Shown piece by piece: positions 12,173 through 21,916 of a stretch of DNA of 64,000 nt. The translations under genes were made by a program, and so were the position numbers. This DNA comes from Orobanche coerulescens. Taxonomy: Eukaryota > Streptophyta > Magnoliopsida > Lamiales > Orobanchaceae. The stretch is from contig CM065804.1 in the NCBI GenBank assembly GCA_033398695.1, forward strand, positions 36,781,501 through 36,845,500, written 5' to 3'. The first letter of the stretch is position 1. Each line of letters begins with the position of its first letter. A model generated the notes under the pieces. It did no database searches and was not told the origin of the DNA. It saw only the letters and a program-made list of their open reading frames with translations.

Positions 12173-12726
12173 CCCACCTCACTTGGGTATCTCAATACAC
12201 AACTTCAAGAATTCAAGCATTCAAGCATTCAAAGCATTCTTGAGCCCACATTATTACATTCTAAGTTGTGAGAAGAAAACATACAAGAGTGATACACATT
12301 GTAATATTTATTATAGTTTGTATTCTTTTCATTTGTTTGTGAGTGTTGCATCACTCATACACGAGCGTAAGAGAAAAGAATTAAGAGTCACTAATCCGGT
12401 GTTATTAGGATCTTTGATCCGGCATTGTTACGATTATACTCCAACGTTCGTAAGTGAGTATTATCTGGTTCCGATAGAACACTAGATACAAAAAGTTTAT
12501 TTTGAGAGTGGTTGTGCTTGGACCAATAGAAGACAAGCGGTTGTAACGGTTGTTGTGCTCGGGCCGATTGTTAGGCGTATTTTTATACGCTTATTTATCA
12601 TTATTTTGTAGTGTTTTGGTGAGTGAAATCATCTAAATGAGCTTTTAATGCCTTAATTTTGTATGATTGACAGGAAATTGAAGTCCGGAAGCTAAAACGA
12701 GGCAAAACGCGAAACGGCAAAATCGA

Positions 12727-12895
12727 CTATGAGCCGCGCACAAAGAAGCCGAGCCATGCACAGAAGACACCACCAAGGGCGAGTAACTCAGCTCGTGCCG
12801 CGCACAGCCAGTGAGCCGCGCACGTAAGAATTATTTAACGCCTGCATTCAACAAGGCGATGTGCCGCGGCACAGGTTTAGTGAGCCGCTGCACAC
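12727..12895 (+). repeat. U3 motif array of G (GCCGCGGCAC type), 5' copy
   Basis: Several copies of a GAGCCGCGGCACA / GTGCCGCGGCAC motif lie here, many with one base missing (GCCGCGCAC) in this LTR. The 3' LTR has the matching array at 20518-20695 with more copies of the full CCGCGG core. Confidence 0.75.
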
Positions 12896-12988
12896 TTAGC
12901 GGGTTTTATACGTCTGCGCGGATTTTGGGCCGTTTCGAAGCCAGTTTTCGACCGACTAATACGGACGCGATTTGTGGAGGTGCTGAGC

Positions 12989-12996
12989 TATAAATA
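12989..12996 (+). promoter_or_regulatory. TATA box of the G 5' LTR
   Basis: TATAAATA about 95 bp after the motif array, repeated in the 3' LTR at 20770-20777. Confidence 0.6.
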
Positions 12997-13881
12997 GGGT
13001 TTAAGACCCTAATTAAATTATCTTGGAATCATTGGATCTAAAACCTTTGAGAGCTTACGCTTGGAGACGGCAGAAGAAGAGGAAAGCAAAAGAATTCAAA
13101 GGCAGAAGGCGGAAGCTGAAGAACGGAGGAATCCGAGCTTCATCTGCGTTTGAATTTTATGCTTTCGTTTATTTATTCTGTATTTTCAGTTTTTAGTATG
13201 TCAGGCTAAAGCCCTAATCTAGGGTTTTGATGAAACCTTTGTTTTGACGAATTGATTTAGATTATCCAATTTATTACCTTTTTATTGAGTTTTCCCAATT
13301 ATGTTTAATGCTTGCAATTATCTGGCCAATAGTTGTATTGATTTAATCATTCACTTCGAATCGGGAGAGGAGATTTGGTGAGGAACTATTGGTGAGGACC
13401 GTTTTATTCTGTGAGATAGGAATATACTCATAGGAACTACGTGGCCCTTAGGAGATTTCATGCTTTTTGCCTATCGACGAAATAATTCACGTAGGGATAG
13501 AGTGCATTAGTCGTCGTTAGATAAATCTATTGACCTCGGGAGAGGCGGTAGAATATATTAGCAATCTCCGCCTTCAATAAATTGGGAAAATTATTTATTA
13601 CGGATAATCGAGAGTAAATTCAGATAAACTAAGGTGGATTCAGAACCCTAGACTTATTCATCATTTGATTTCTTTTACCCAAGATATTGTTTTCTACTGT
13701 TTAGTCTTTTAGTACTTCTTTTAGTTATTAATCGCAAAACCCATTTTCGATTGTTCAGATAAAATTGGAATACGAAAAAATCGGTAGTTAGAGATTCAAT
13801 CCTCGTGGGAACGATACTCTACTTATCACTTTATTACTTGTAAACGATGACGTGCACTTGCGTGTAGGAAATATCGCAACA

Positions 13882-14015
13882 AGTTTTTACTACGGATTGA
13901 AATTTTTCTAATATCGATTTAAGTATTTCCAGTCTTAATTTGAACGTTTTATTTTTATTTTTGTGTATTTAATTTCGTTTATTTATTTTTCCTTTCAGAA
14001 CCTTTCGTGTAGTGC
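13882..14015 (+). other. Leader of G lacking the expected primer-binding site
   Basis: Athila elements normally have an Asp-tRNA-type site (core GGCGCCGTTGCCGGGG) a few bases after the LTR. Here AGTTTTT is followed by ACTACGGATTG, so that block is missing or collapsed while both flanks look typical. The rest is A/T-rich, ending with a TTTTTCCTTTCAG tract shortly before the gag start. Confidence 0.6.
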
Positions 14016-16547
14016 ATGAGAAGACTCGGTAACGAAGGCCTACTACCTTTGGATACCGAGCTCGAGCGCACGCTAAGAAGGAACAAAAAGGAGAAAAGAG
14101 AGTTGCAGACGACGGTCAACATGGCCGAGAATATCGAAATCCAAGGAGGAGATAACCAAGTGCGGCAAGTTCAACCGGAACTAGCTCTTCGAGATTATGC
14201 CATGCCGCAGGTCAACGCTAATTTTTCGGGAATTCGACGTCCCACTATCCAAGCTAATAATTTTGAGATCAAGCCCGCCATTATTCAGATGGTGCAGGCG
14301 AGCCCATTCTGTGGACTGCCGAAGGACGACCCGAATGCCCACATTGCTTCTTTCCTTGAGATATGCGACACATTTAAAACTAATGGTGTCACCGACGATG
14401 CCATCCGATTGAGGCTTTTCCCTTTCTCTTTGAGGGATAAAGCAAAGTTTTGGTTAAATTCCTTACCGCCGGGGTCGATTACAACATGGGAGAGGTTAGC
14501 GCAAGCCTTCCTTGCCAAATTTTTTCCACCAGCTAAGACGGCGAGGTTGAGAAACGAGATAACCACTTTTGCCCAGTACGATATGGAATCGCTCCACGAG
14601 GCGTGGGAGCGATATAAAGAATTGCTACGAAGATGCCCACATCACGGCATTCCTGATTGGCTTCAGCTTCATACGTTTTATAATGGTTTGAGTGCTTCTA
14701 CACGCACTTTAGTGGATGCGGCCTCTGGTGGGACATTCATGGGAAAATCTATGGCCGAGGCACACGTACTTTTGGAAGATATGGCTGAAAACGCATACCA
14801 ATGGCCATCGGAAAGATTGACACCGAAGAGAGTCATGGAAGTTTCAAGCAATGATCCGATTTCCACCTTGTCAGCTCAAGTCGCCGCTTTGACACAACAG
14901 CTCCAGGCATTTTCGCACGCACCAGCCCCCGTTACCATTGAAACATGCAATTGGTGTAACGGATCACACCCGAGCGCGGAATGTCAAATTGGAAATCCGT
15001 TCGAGCAAAATCAGATGGAGCAGGCTCAATTCGTAGGAAATGGGAATCGGCCGAATAACCCGTACTCCAATACTTATAATCCGGGGTGGCGCAATCATCC
15101 TAACTTTTCATGGAGAAATGGACAGAACTCACAACAGCTCGCCCGTAATCAACAAAGATCCCCTTCCGCTCCCAAAGTGTCTCTCGAGGAAGCACTTGCA
15201 AAATTGGTGGCAAATACGAGTCAATTTATGACCCGTACGGAAGCTACATTACAAAATCATTCTGCTTCCATTCGGAACTTGGAGGTCCAGCTGGGCCAAA
15301 TCGCTAATGTGTTGACAGCTCGTCCGGAGGGAGCATTGCCGAGTACAACAGAGACAAATCCTAGAGAGAGTCTAAATGCAATTAGCTTGAGAAGTGGGAG
15401 AGAGGTACTGAATCAGCCCGAGCGGGGTAAAGAGAAGAAGGAGATTGAAGAAGAGAAGGATTTAAAGATACAGGAGTCGAAGGATTTGAAGCCGGATAAC
15501 TCGAAGACATGTGTCCCCGCCGTTCCGTTTCCACAGAGACTACAGCAAAGAAGGGCGGACAAACAATTTTCTAGGTTCCTTGATGTGTTCAAAAAGCTTC
15601 ACATAAATATTCCGTTCGCCGACGCATTGGAGCAGATGCCGAGTTATGTCAAGGTCATGAAAGAGATATTATCGAAGAAGAGAAAGCTTGAGGAGTTTGA
15701 AACGGTCACCTTGACAGAGGAGTGCAGTGCAATTCTTCAAAAGAAGCTCCCACCTAAATTGAAAGATCCGGGAAGCTTCAATATACCGTGCACCATGGGG
15801 AATCTTTCGTTTAATAAGGCACTATGCGATCTTGGTGCAAGTATCAACCTCATGCCTCTGTCGATTTTCCAAAAGCTGAATATTGGGGAAGCCAAGCCAA
15901 GCACAGTCTCATTACAATTGGCGGATCGATCGATAAAGTATCCGAGGGGAGTAATCGAGGATGTTTTAGTTAAAGTTGATAAGTTCATCTTTCCGGCCGA
16001 TTTCATCGTACTAGACATGGAGGAAGATGAAAATATTCCAATCATCTTGGGACGACCATTTCTAGCGACGGGCCGAACCCTTATAGACGTGGAAAAGGGA
16101 GAGTTAACTCTGAGGGTCCAAGGCGAACAAGTTACTTTTCAAGTATTCAAGTCGTTCCCATGTCCCGGAAGTGCTGATAAAGGATCACAAATTGAAGGTG
16201 TGGATGTTGTTGAAAGAGGAAAGCACCGAAAACATCGTCGGTGGGAAAATTCAGATTTTGTGTTAAATGGTCCAAGTCTTAAGAAGGCTGTAGAACGAGT
16301 GGCGTTCCTCGAGCACGAGGAAAAATCTGCTGCAGCCTTGAATGCGTTTGTGAAGGAGGAGAGTGAGCCGAAAGCCAAGCGGACAATTAGTCATGGAGAA
16401 ACCGGGTGTTTCGGGAAGTTATTCAAGTCGAAACCTTTTCTCAAACAACATTTAATGACCGAACCGAAAGTCGAACCGCTGATGACCAATGGTCATAATT
16501 TTAACCAAAATATAAACGGTTCGATGAACGGGGCGGAAACCAAATAG
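14016..16547 (+). CDS. gag: Athila-type Gag-protease polyprotein (element G)
   Basis: This 843-residue frame is uninterrupted, the longest in the window. Residues about 85-270 form the retrotransposon Gag domain (FLEICDTFK, RLRLFPFSLRDKAKFWLNSL, TTWERLAQAFLAKFFPP, RRCPHHGIPDWLQ, TFYNGLSASTRTLVDAASGG). A zinc-knuckle-like C-N-W-C-N-G-S-H-P-S-A-E-C lies near residue 311. Residues about 600-710 are the aspartic protease: D-L-G-A-S-I-N-L-M as the active-site strand (Athila-type enzymes use DLG in place of the usual D-T/S-G), then IILGRPFLATGRTLIDVEKG. It would build particles and process Gag. In full Athila elements pol follows; here the frame ends at TAG after NGAETK and no pol follows. The start at 14016 fits the usual Athila N-terminus (DTELERTLRRN). 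Confidence 0.93.
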   Translation: MRRLGNEGLLPLDTELERTLRRNKKEKRELQTTVNMAENIEIQGGDNQVRQVQPELALRDYAMPQVNANFSGIRRPTIQANNFEIKPAIIQMVQASPFCGLPKDDPNAHIASFLEICDTFKTNGVTDDAIRLRLFPFSLRDKAKFWLNSLPPGSITTWERLAQAFLAKFFPPAKTARLRNEITTFAQYDMESLHEAWERYKELLRRCPHHGIPDWLQLHTFYNGLSASTRTLVDAASGGTFMGKSMAEAHVLLEDMAENAYQWPSERLTPKRVMEVSSNDPISTLSAQVAALTQQLQAFSHAPAPVTIETCNWCNGSHPSAECQIGNPFEQNQMEQAQFVGNGNRPNNPYSNTYNPGWRNHPNFSWRNGQNSQQLARNQQRSPSAPKVSLEEALAKLVANTSQFMTRTEATLQNHSASIRNLEVQLGQIANVLTARPEGALPSTTETNPRESLNAISLRSGREVLNQPERGKEKKEIEEEKDLKIQESKDLKPDNSKTCVPAVPFPQRLQQRRADKQFSRFLDVFKKLHINIPFADALEQMPSYVKVMKEILSKKRKLEEFETVTLTEECSAILQKKLPPKLKDPGSFNIPCTMGNLSFNKALCDLGASINLMPLSIFQKLNIGEAKPSTVSLQLADRSIKYPRGVIEDVLVKVDKFIFPADFIVLDMEEDENIPIILGRPFLATGRTLIDVEKGELTLRVQGEQVTFQVFKSFPCPGSADKGSQIEGVDVVERGKHRKHRRWENSDFVLNGPSLKKAVERVAFLEHEEKSAAALNAFVKEESEPKAKRTISHGETGCFGKLFKSKPFLKQHLMTEPKVEPLMTNGHNFNQNINGSMNGAETK

Positions 16548-17692
16548 AGTTTGCGAAAAGCGAACTAACGTTGTCCAATAGGTCCGGCTGAAGACTATAA
16601 ACTTAGCGCTTCTCGGGAGGCAACCCGAGTTCGTAGTTGTAGATTTTTGCATTTCTTTATTTTTCTTGTATTCGTGAATCTTATTTTTCATCATTTTTGT
16701 GCTTCAATTTGCTTCTGCCTCTCGTTTTTAACGTCTTCTTCTCAAAATTCTGTGCAGGAAAGTCCCAGGGAAGAAACTGAAGTATGAGCCGCGGCACAGG
16801 TATTGTGAGCCGCGGCACACATCAATCGCAAGGGGAGGCTAAACCAACTGTACCTTGTGCCGCGGCACGGCATAAATGAGCCGCGGCACACTTGAGCATT
16901 GAGCCGCGGCACACGAAATCTGTGCCGCGGCACACGACAAAACGAGAACACAGGTAAAAGGGACTGTACCTTGTGCCGCGGCTCACTTTATCTGTGCCGC
17001 GGCACACTATGCGGAATCCGAAAGGCCAGGTAGCATATAACACGCATTCGGTCGGCATTATCAGGTAAGCCTCCCTTCTCCTTTGCCTTCCCTCCCCAGC
17101 GCGACCGGCCGAAGTGTTCTTCAAATTTTTTTTCTGCGATTTTTCTTGCAATCTTCAAAAGGTACGTTTAAATCTTTAATTTTTATTTGCTTATGGTTTA
17201 TATTTGGAGGTTGTTTATGCTTTGAATGAATGGAACATGCTTATTCTCCTTTAAAAGTTTTAGGATTGTTTAGAGAATGGCATGGTAGTTTCATCGAATT
17301 TTCTTGGTTAAATTGGAATGTAAATGAGTTGAATGTGCCGAGTCACTGATGATTGACTTATGTTTTGATTTTTGAGGGTTGAGTCGAGCTAGAACTATGT
17401 TTGTTCTTCAAGTAAACTTGTGCCCTCAAGGTGTCTGATAAATTGCCCAAATGAAAAATTTTCTTTGAAAAAGCAATCATTTTGAATTTTCGTGCAACGT
17501 ATACGTTTTGATTTTACAGCAAGCCCAACCCTTACATCCAGGTTACATGTTAAGTCCAATTTCATCCTTCTCTCACGTATGCGCTATTTTCTTAAATTCG
17601 GAATTTCTGGCTGGACATCCTTAGCCGCGCATAGATCATTGTTATTATTTTTGCGTAAATAAACCCTCGTGTTGTACTTCTCAGGACTGATT
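16548..17692 (+). promoter_or_regulatory. Putative internal promoter and 5' UTR intron ahead of the env-like gene of G
   Basis: No coding frame is supported here. At 16785-17008 there are about nine copies of the same GCCGCGGCAC motif that fills the LTR U3. They are followed by CATATAACA (17035-17043) and a C/T-rich stretch. A plausible intron runs from the donor AAAAG/GTACGT at 17162 to the acceptor TACTTCTCAG at 17684, nine bases before the env-like ATG at 17693. Reading this as a promoter is an inference from its likeness to the LTR layout. Confidence 0.45.
16785..17008 (+). repeat. Internal GCCGCGGCAC motif array of G
   Basis: Copies occur near 16787, 16811, 16857, 16880, 16902, 16921, 16975 and 16995, alternating the GAGCCGCGGCACA and TGTGCCGCGGCACA forms. 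Unlike the LTR copies, almost all have the full CCGCGG core. Two copies follow the repeated words CTGTACCTTGTGCC, so part of the array grew by local duplication. Confidence 0.85.
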
Positions 17693-19066
17693 ATGGCGCG
17701 CACAAAGAAGCTGAGCAAGCGTGCTAGGACCGATTCATCCCCTACTCTAGGGGAGACCTCTCGTGGTCGGGCCGAGGCGGAGGGGCATCAATTTTCGGAC
17801 CCCGAAATTCACAAAATATTCAACGAAAAGATCCGGCCACGACCACTTATTCCCGAGAGGGGTTTTTCTCCAGCTCCTCAGGACGGGGAATTTCTCACCA
17901 TGATTGACGAGATGGGGTGGGCCAGATTTACCGCACCTCCCGAGCCAGCGGTTATCTCGATCGTGCAGGAGTTTTACGCCAGCGCTCTGCTGAAGCACAT
18001 TCGGGCAGGGCATTCGTTGCCATATTTAGAGTCTCGGACTCAGGTCGACGTCCGATGGGTTACAGTTGATTTCTCCCCGACTGCTATTCGGAGGCTTTTT
18101 GGGTTTCCGGCGGTTGACGAGTCAGCCTATGACCGAGTGATGACAAGCCTCACTAAGGAGGCCCTGCTTGAGACCATTGCACAGCCCGGTACCGACTGGG
18201 AGCAGCGAGCACAGAGTTCATCCACTTTTCACTTCAGGAGCTCGCGCCTCAGCCGGCTCGGGCGAGCCTGGCTTTATTTTATCTCAAGACGCATTGACCC
18301 CACCTCCCGGATCCGCATGCTTTTCTCTCCGCGCCCGACACTTTTGCTATCACTTCCGGCCGCTGATGTGGCCCCCATCCTGGTCCGATCTATCTTCCAG
18401 AGTATCCGTGGGGGCCAAGACGGGTTGAAGCACCCTCCTCATCTGCGCTTTATGCCGGCAGTCGGGGCTGACTTGGTCAGACGACGAGCCGATGCTAGCC
18501 CCACAGGCCCCGATCGACCACCGCATCATATCACACTTCGACCAGTGGGGCGGAGCGCCGGCACACGCTCGGGGGCGAGGATTTTTGCTAGAGGCGGCTC
18601 ACGAGGGATCCCCCGAGCCGCTTTTGTTGACGCACGGAGATGCCGGCCCGCAGCCCGACAGAGCGAGGTTGGAGGAGTTATTTGATGGGCTGCAGGAGGA
18701 TTTGAGGAGGCAGAGAGAGGAGCAGAGAGAGGAGCTGAGGAGAGAGAGAGAGGAGCTGAGAGAGGAGATGAGGAGAGAGAGAGATGAGATGAGGAGAGAG
18801 AGAGAGAGAGCTTGATGGCTGCCATGCGGGAGGAGCAGCGGGCGGAGCGGGAGAGCGTTATTGCTACTGTCCGAGCCGAGATGCGAGAGCAGGCCCGCCG
18901 GGCTAGCCGACGAGCAGCGAGGAGTCTTGCTGCGAGGGATGCTTATCATCAGGAGCATCTCGCCGCATGGACGGCCCACATCATGCATCCCGACGGGCCA
19001 TTTATTGCGCCCTCCCGGCCAGCCACACCACCCTCCTCACCGGACGATGCCGGCACCAGCTCCTGA
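17693..19066 (+). pseudogene. Env-like 3' frame of G (putative plant transposon protein family)
   Basis: The ATG at 17693, nine bases after a likely splice acceptor, begins MARTKKLSKRARTD. The N-terminal 250 residues (FTAPPEPAVISIVQEFYASA, VDFSPTAIRRLFGFP, RLGRAWLYFISRRI) fit the domain found in the extra 3' frame of Athila and Sirevirus elements; its function is unknown. The C-terminus is a strong coiled coil of repeated REELRRE-like heptads. The frame shifts once between about 18430 and 18490 and shifts back inside the GAGAGA run near 18800, so no single intact frame covers it. No signal peptide is evident, so calling it an envelope protein rests only on its position. Confidence 0.78.
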
Positions 19067-20342
19067 GCAGACTGGAGGGGAGTACTTGACCTTTTATTTT
19101 TCTTGCATATCATTTTTTGTCCATTGAGGTCAATGTACGTCCTAAGTTTGGAGGGGATTTACTTTCAGTCTACATTCATTGTTGTACCTTATTTTATTGC
19201 TGTACATTATTTCGTTGCACTTTTCATTTCTATGCGTAAAATATTTTTTAGATAGCCTTGCTTGCCGTAGTTTTTCTTTATTCGTGAATTTTCGTGCTTC
19301 TATTTGTGTGATACTGATATTACGACACTGTCTTTCTCTCTGAAGAAGCGGGCGAGTTCTATTCGAGTTTTAGTCAGTTATTTCTGTTCTGCTTAGTATT
19401 CAATTAGGTCCGAAATTTTTCGTGATTGTAGAGGTCTTGGCAGATAAGAGACGATACATACTTGTTTTTAAATCCCCATCAATACGTTTGGCTACATTTT
19501 CCGGATAGTGAGTCGTACTGTTTCTTTAGTCGTGTTGGCACTTAGATTGAGTTTAGAGTCGGTCAGTTTTTCCCAAAAGTCGAGATAATGTGTTCTATGA
19601 AGGGAAGTCTAGTAACTGGGGGTATTCGCGTGACCCGTTGTTTACTCTCGCGTAAAACGATGACCTTGATTAGACTAGTGATTTAGATATTTCACATGTG
19701 CCAATGATAGGGAGCCTAGCAACCGGGGGTATTCGCGTGACCAGCTGTTTACTCTCGCGTAAAACGGCAACCTTGATCGGACATGCGGAAATTATGTATT
19801 CGAGTTGTTTCTCCGCTGTAGACGGGAACTTAGTAACTAGAAGCATCCATGTGCCCCATGAGTGTCTTTTACGTCAAACGGTTTTCCAATACATGAGAAT
19901 GGAGTTTCCACCCTAGGATTATCCCGATGAAACATCCCGAGATCCTAACCTAGTGGTCAACTCGAATCAAATTCTTGAGCATATATATATAAGGGGATAC
20001 TGTCCGAGGTTTAATTGTTATGAAACTCGTGAAAATTGTGCCTTTCGACTTTGGAATGGGACGAACTAGCTTGGTTGTGTTAGACTTTCATATTGACGGT
20101 CGATTTGACTCACGTTTTGTTAATCTTTGAGCCGAATTTTCTTCATGAACGAGTGATTAGGACTGAATTTGATTACTTTGCGGAATCATTATTCTGAGTG
20201 CAGCTCGCTTTTATGACACTCGTATTATTTAGAGAGAATCACAGGATAGTATTGATTAGGTTGAACACTATGAGTTGCACGATGATTCACGACATTCTTT
20301 TATTGACTTTAATTGTTTTTGCTTGAGGACAAGCAAAGGCTT
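19067..20342 (+). other. 3' untranslated region of G with three imperfect repeats
   Basis: No frame is supported. Three degenerate units of about 110 bp lie at 19590-19900, sharing CTAGTAACTGGGGGTATTCG, a GTTTACTCTCGCGTAAAACG block and ACCTTGATYRGAC. The third unit is the most diverged. A GCTTGAGGACAAGCAAAGGC block near 20323, usual in Athila 3' ends, precedes the purine tract. Confidence 0.7.
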
Positions 20343-20345
20343 AAG

Positions 20346-20357
20346 TTTGGGGGTATT
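20346..20357 (+). other. Polypurine tract of G
   Basis: TTTGGGGGTATT directly precedes the 3' LTR start TGTTAGGCG, the usual Athila arrangement. Confidence 0.8.
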
Positions 20358-21653
20358 TGTTAGGCGTATTTTTATACGCTTATTTATCATTATTTTGTAG
20401 TGTTTTGGTGAGTGAAATCATCTAAATGAGCTTTTAATGCCTTAATTTTGTATGATTGACAGAAATTGAAGTCCTAAGCTTAAACGAGGCAAAACGCGAA
20501 AACGGCAAAATCGACTATGAGCCGCGGCACAAAGAAGCCGAGCCGCGCACAGAAGAGACCACCAAGGGCGTAGTAACAGTATCGTGCCGCGGCATGCCCA
20601 GTGAGCCGCGCACGTAAGAATTATTTAACGCCTGCATTCAACAAGGCGATGTGCCGCGGCACAGTTTAGTGAGCCGCGGCACACTTAGCGGGTTTTATAC
20701 GTCTGCGGATTTTGGGCCGCTGGCCGGTTCCACCGACTAATACGGACGCGATTTGTGGAGGTGCTGAGCTATAAATAGGGTTTAAGACCCTAATTAAATT
20801 ATCTTGGAATCATTGGATCTAAAACCTTTGAGAGCTTACGCTTGGAGACGGCAGAAGAAGAGGAAAGGTAAGAATTCAAAGGCGGAAGTCAAGAACGGAG
20901 GAATCCGAGCTTCATCTGCGTTTGAATTTTATGCTTTCGTTTATTTATTCTGTATTTTCAGTTTTTAGTATGTCAGGCTAAAGCCCTAATCTAGGGTTTT
21001 GATGAAACCTTTGTTTTGACGAATTGATTTAGATTATCCAATTTATTACCTTTTTATTGAGTTTTCCCAATTATGTTTAATGCTTGCAATTATCTGGCCA
21101 ATAGTTGTATTGATTTAATCATTCACTTCGAATCGGGAGAGGAGATTTGGTGAGGAACTATTGGTGAGGACCGTTTTATTCTGTGAGATAGGAATATACT
21201 CATAGGAACTACGTGGCCCTTAGGAGATTTCATGCTTTTTGCCTATCGACAAAATAATTCACCTAGGGATAGAGTGCATTAGTCGCCGTTAGATAAATCT
21301 ATTGACCTCGGGAGAGGCGGTAGAATATATTAGCAATCTCCGCCTTCAATAAATTGGGAAAATTATTTATTACGGATAATCGAGAGTAAATTCAGATAAA
21401 CTAAGGTGGATTCAGAACCCTAGACTTATTCATCATTTGATTTCTTTTACCCAAGATATTGTATTCTACTGTTTAGTCTTTTAGTACTTCTTTTAGTTAT
21501 TAATCGCAAAACCCATTTTCGATTGTTCAGATAAAATTGGAATACGAAAAAATCGGTAGTTAGAGATTCAATCCTCGTGGGAACGATACTCTACTTATCA
21601 CTTTATTACTTGTAAACGATGACGTGCACTTGCGTGTAGGAAATATCGCAACA
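20358..21653 (+). repeat. 3' LTR of element G
   Basis: It matches 12569-13881 and keeps the motif array (20518-20695) and the TATA box (20770-20777). It ends GCAACA directly before the right CCGAT duplication. Confidence 0.93.
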
Positions 21654-21658
21654 CCGAT

Positions 21659-21855
21659 AGAAGACAAGACAAGTGTGGGTGGGTGTTCTTTAGCCAATAG
21701 AAAAAGAAGTTGGAAAGAGGACGTAGGCAAGTTGCCGAACCTCTATATATCTTTGAGTCTTTTACTTTCCGCACATTTTTTTTATTCGCGAGAAATTTCG
21801 ATATTCCGCATTACCACAATTCAACCCCCCTTCTAGTGGTGAATTTATCTCTTCA
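21659..21855 (+). repeat. 5' LTR of element A, part 2
   Basis: It resumes the A LTR after the G insertion and aligns with 33783-33980. It ends ATCTCTTCA at 21855, just before the primer site. Confidence 0.88.
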
Positions 21856-21857
21856 GT

Positions 21858-21869
21858 TGGTATCGGAGC
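21858..21869 (+). other. Primer-binding site of element A
   Basis: TGGTATCGGAGC lies two bases after the LTR end and matches the initiator tRNA-Met site of copia elements with one change. Confidence 0.82.
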
Positions 21870-21916
21870 AGGTCTCCTTTTAAGGGTTTAACCACCTAAG
21901 GGAAAATTATCCGCAA

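Larger units (their letters stand above)
11232..12563 (+). repeat. 5' LTR of element A, part 1
   Basis: It starts TGTTGACTCAAAG at 11232 and runs to the point where G inserted. It aligns with 32478-33777 of the 3' LTR. Differences between the two are rich in C-to-T and G-to-A changes at CpG inside the motif array, the usual mark of methylated-cytosine decay. Confidence 0.9.
12569..13881 (+). repeat. 5' LTR of element G
   Basis: 1313 bp, against 1296 bp for the 3' LTR at 20358-21653. Outside the first 350 bp the two copies differ by only a few bases. Most differences, including several short indels, fall in the GC-rich part at 12670-12950. Confidence 0.92.
12569..21653 (+). mobile_element. 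G: Athila-like Ty3/gypsy element without pol, nested in A
   Basis: Both ends carry a roughly 1.3-kb LTR starting TGTTAGGCG and ending ATATCGCAACA. The target duplication CCGAT at 12564-12568 and 21654-21658 is perfect, and the A LTR continues across the site when compared with its unbroken 3' copy near 33780. Inside are an intact gag-protease frame (14016-16547), a non-coding stretch with a motif array, an env-like frame (17693-19066), a 3' untranslated region, and the TTTGGGGG purine tract before the 3' LTR. Reverse transcriptase, RNase H and integrase are absent, so it is a non-autonomous Athila derivative. Confidence 0.93.

Noticed and set aside
17061..17100. A second intron from CAG/GTAAGC to CCTCCCCAG
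   Set aside because: About 35 bp is too short for a plant intron.
18526..18988. Ser/Leu-rich minus-strand frames
   Set aside because: They are the antisense of the coiled-coil coding part of the env-like frame of G.
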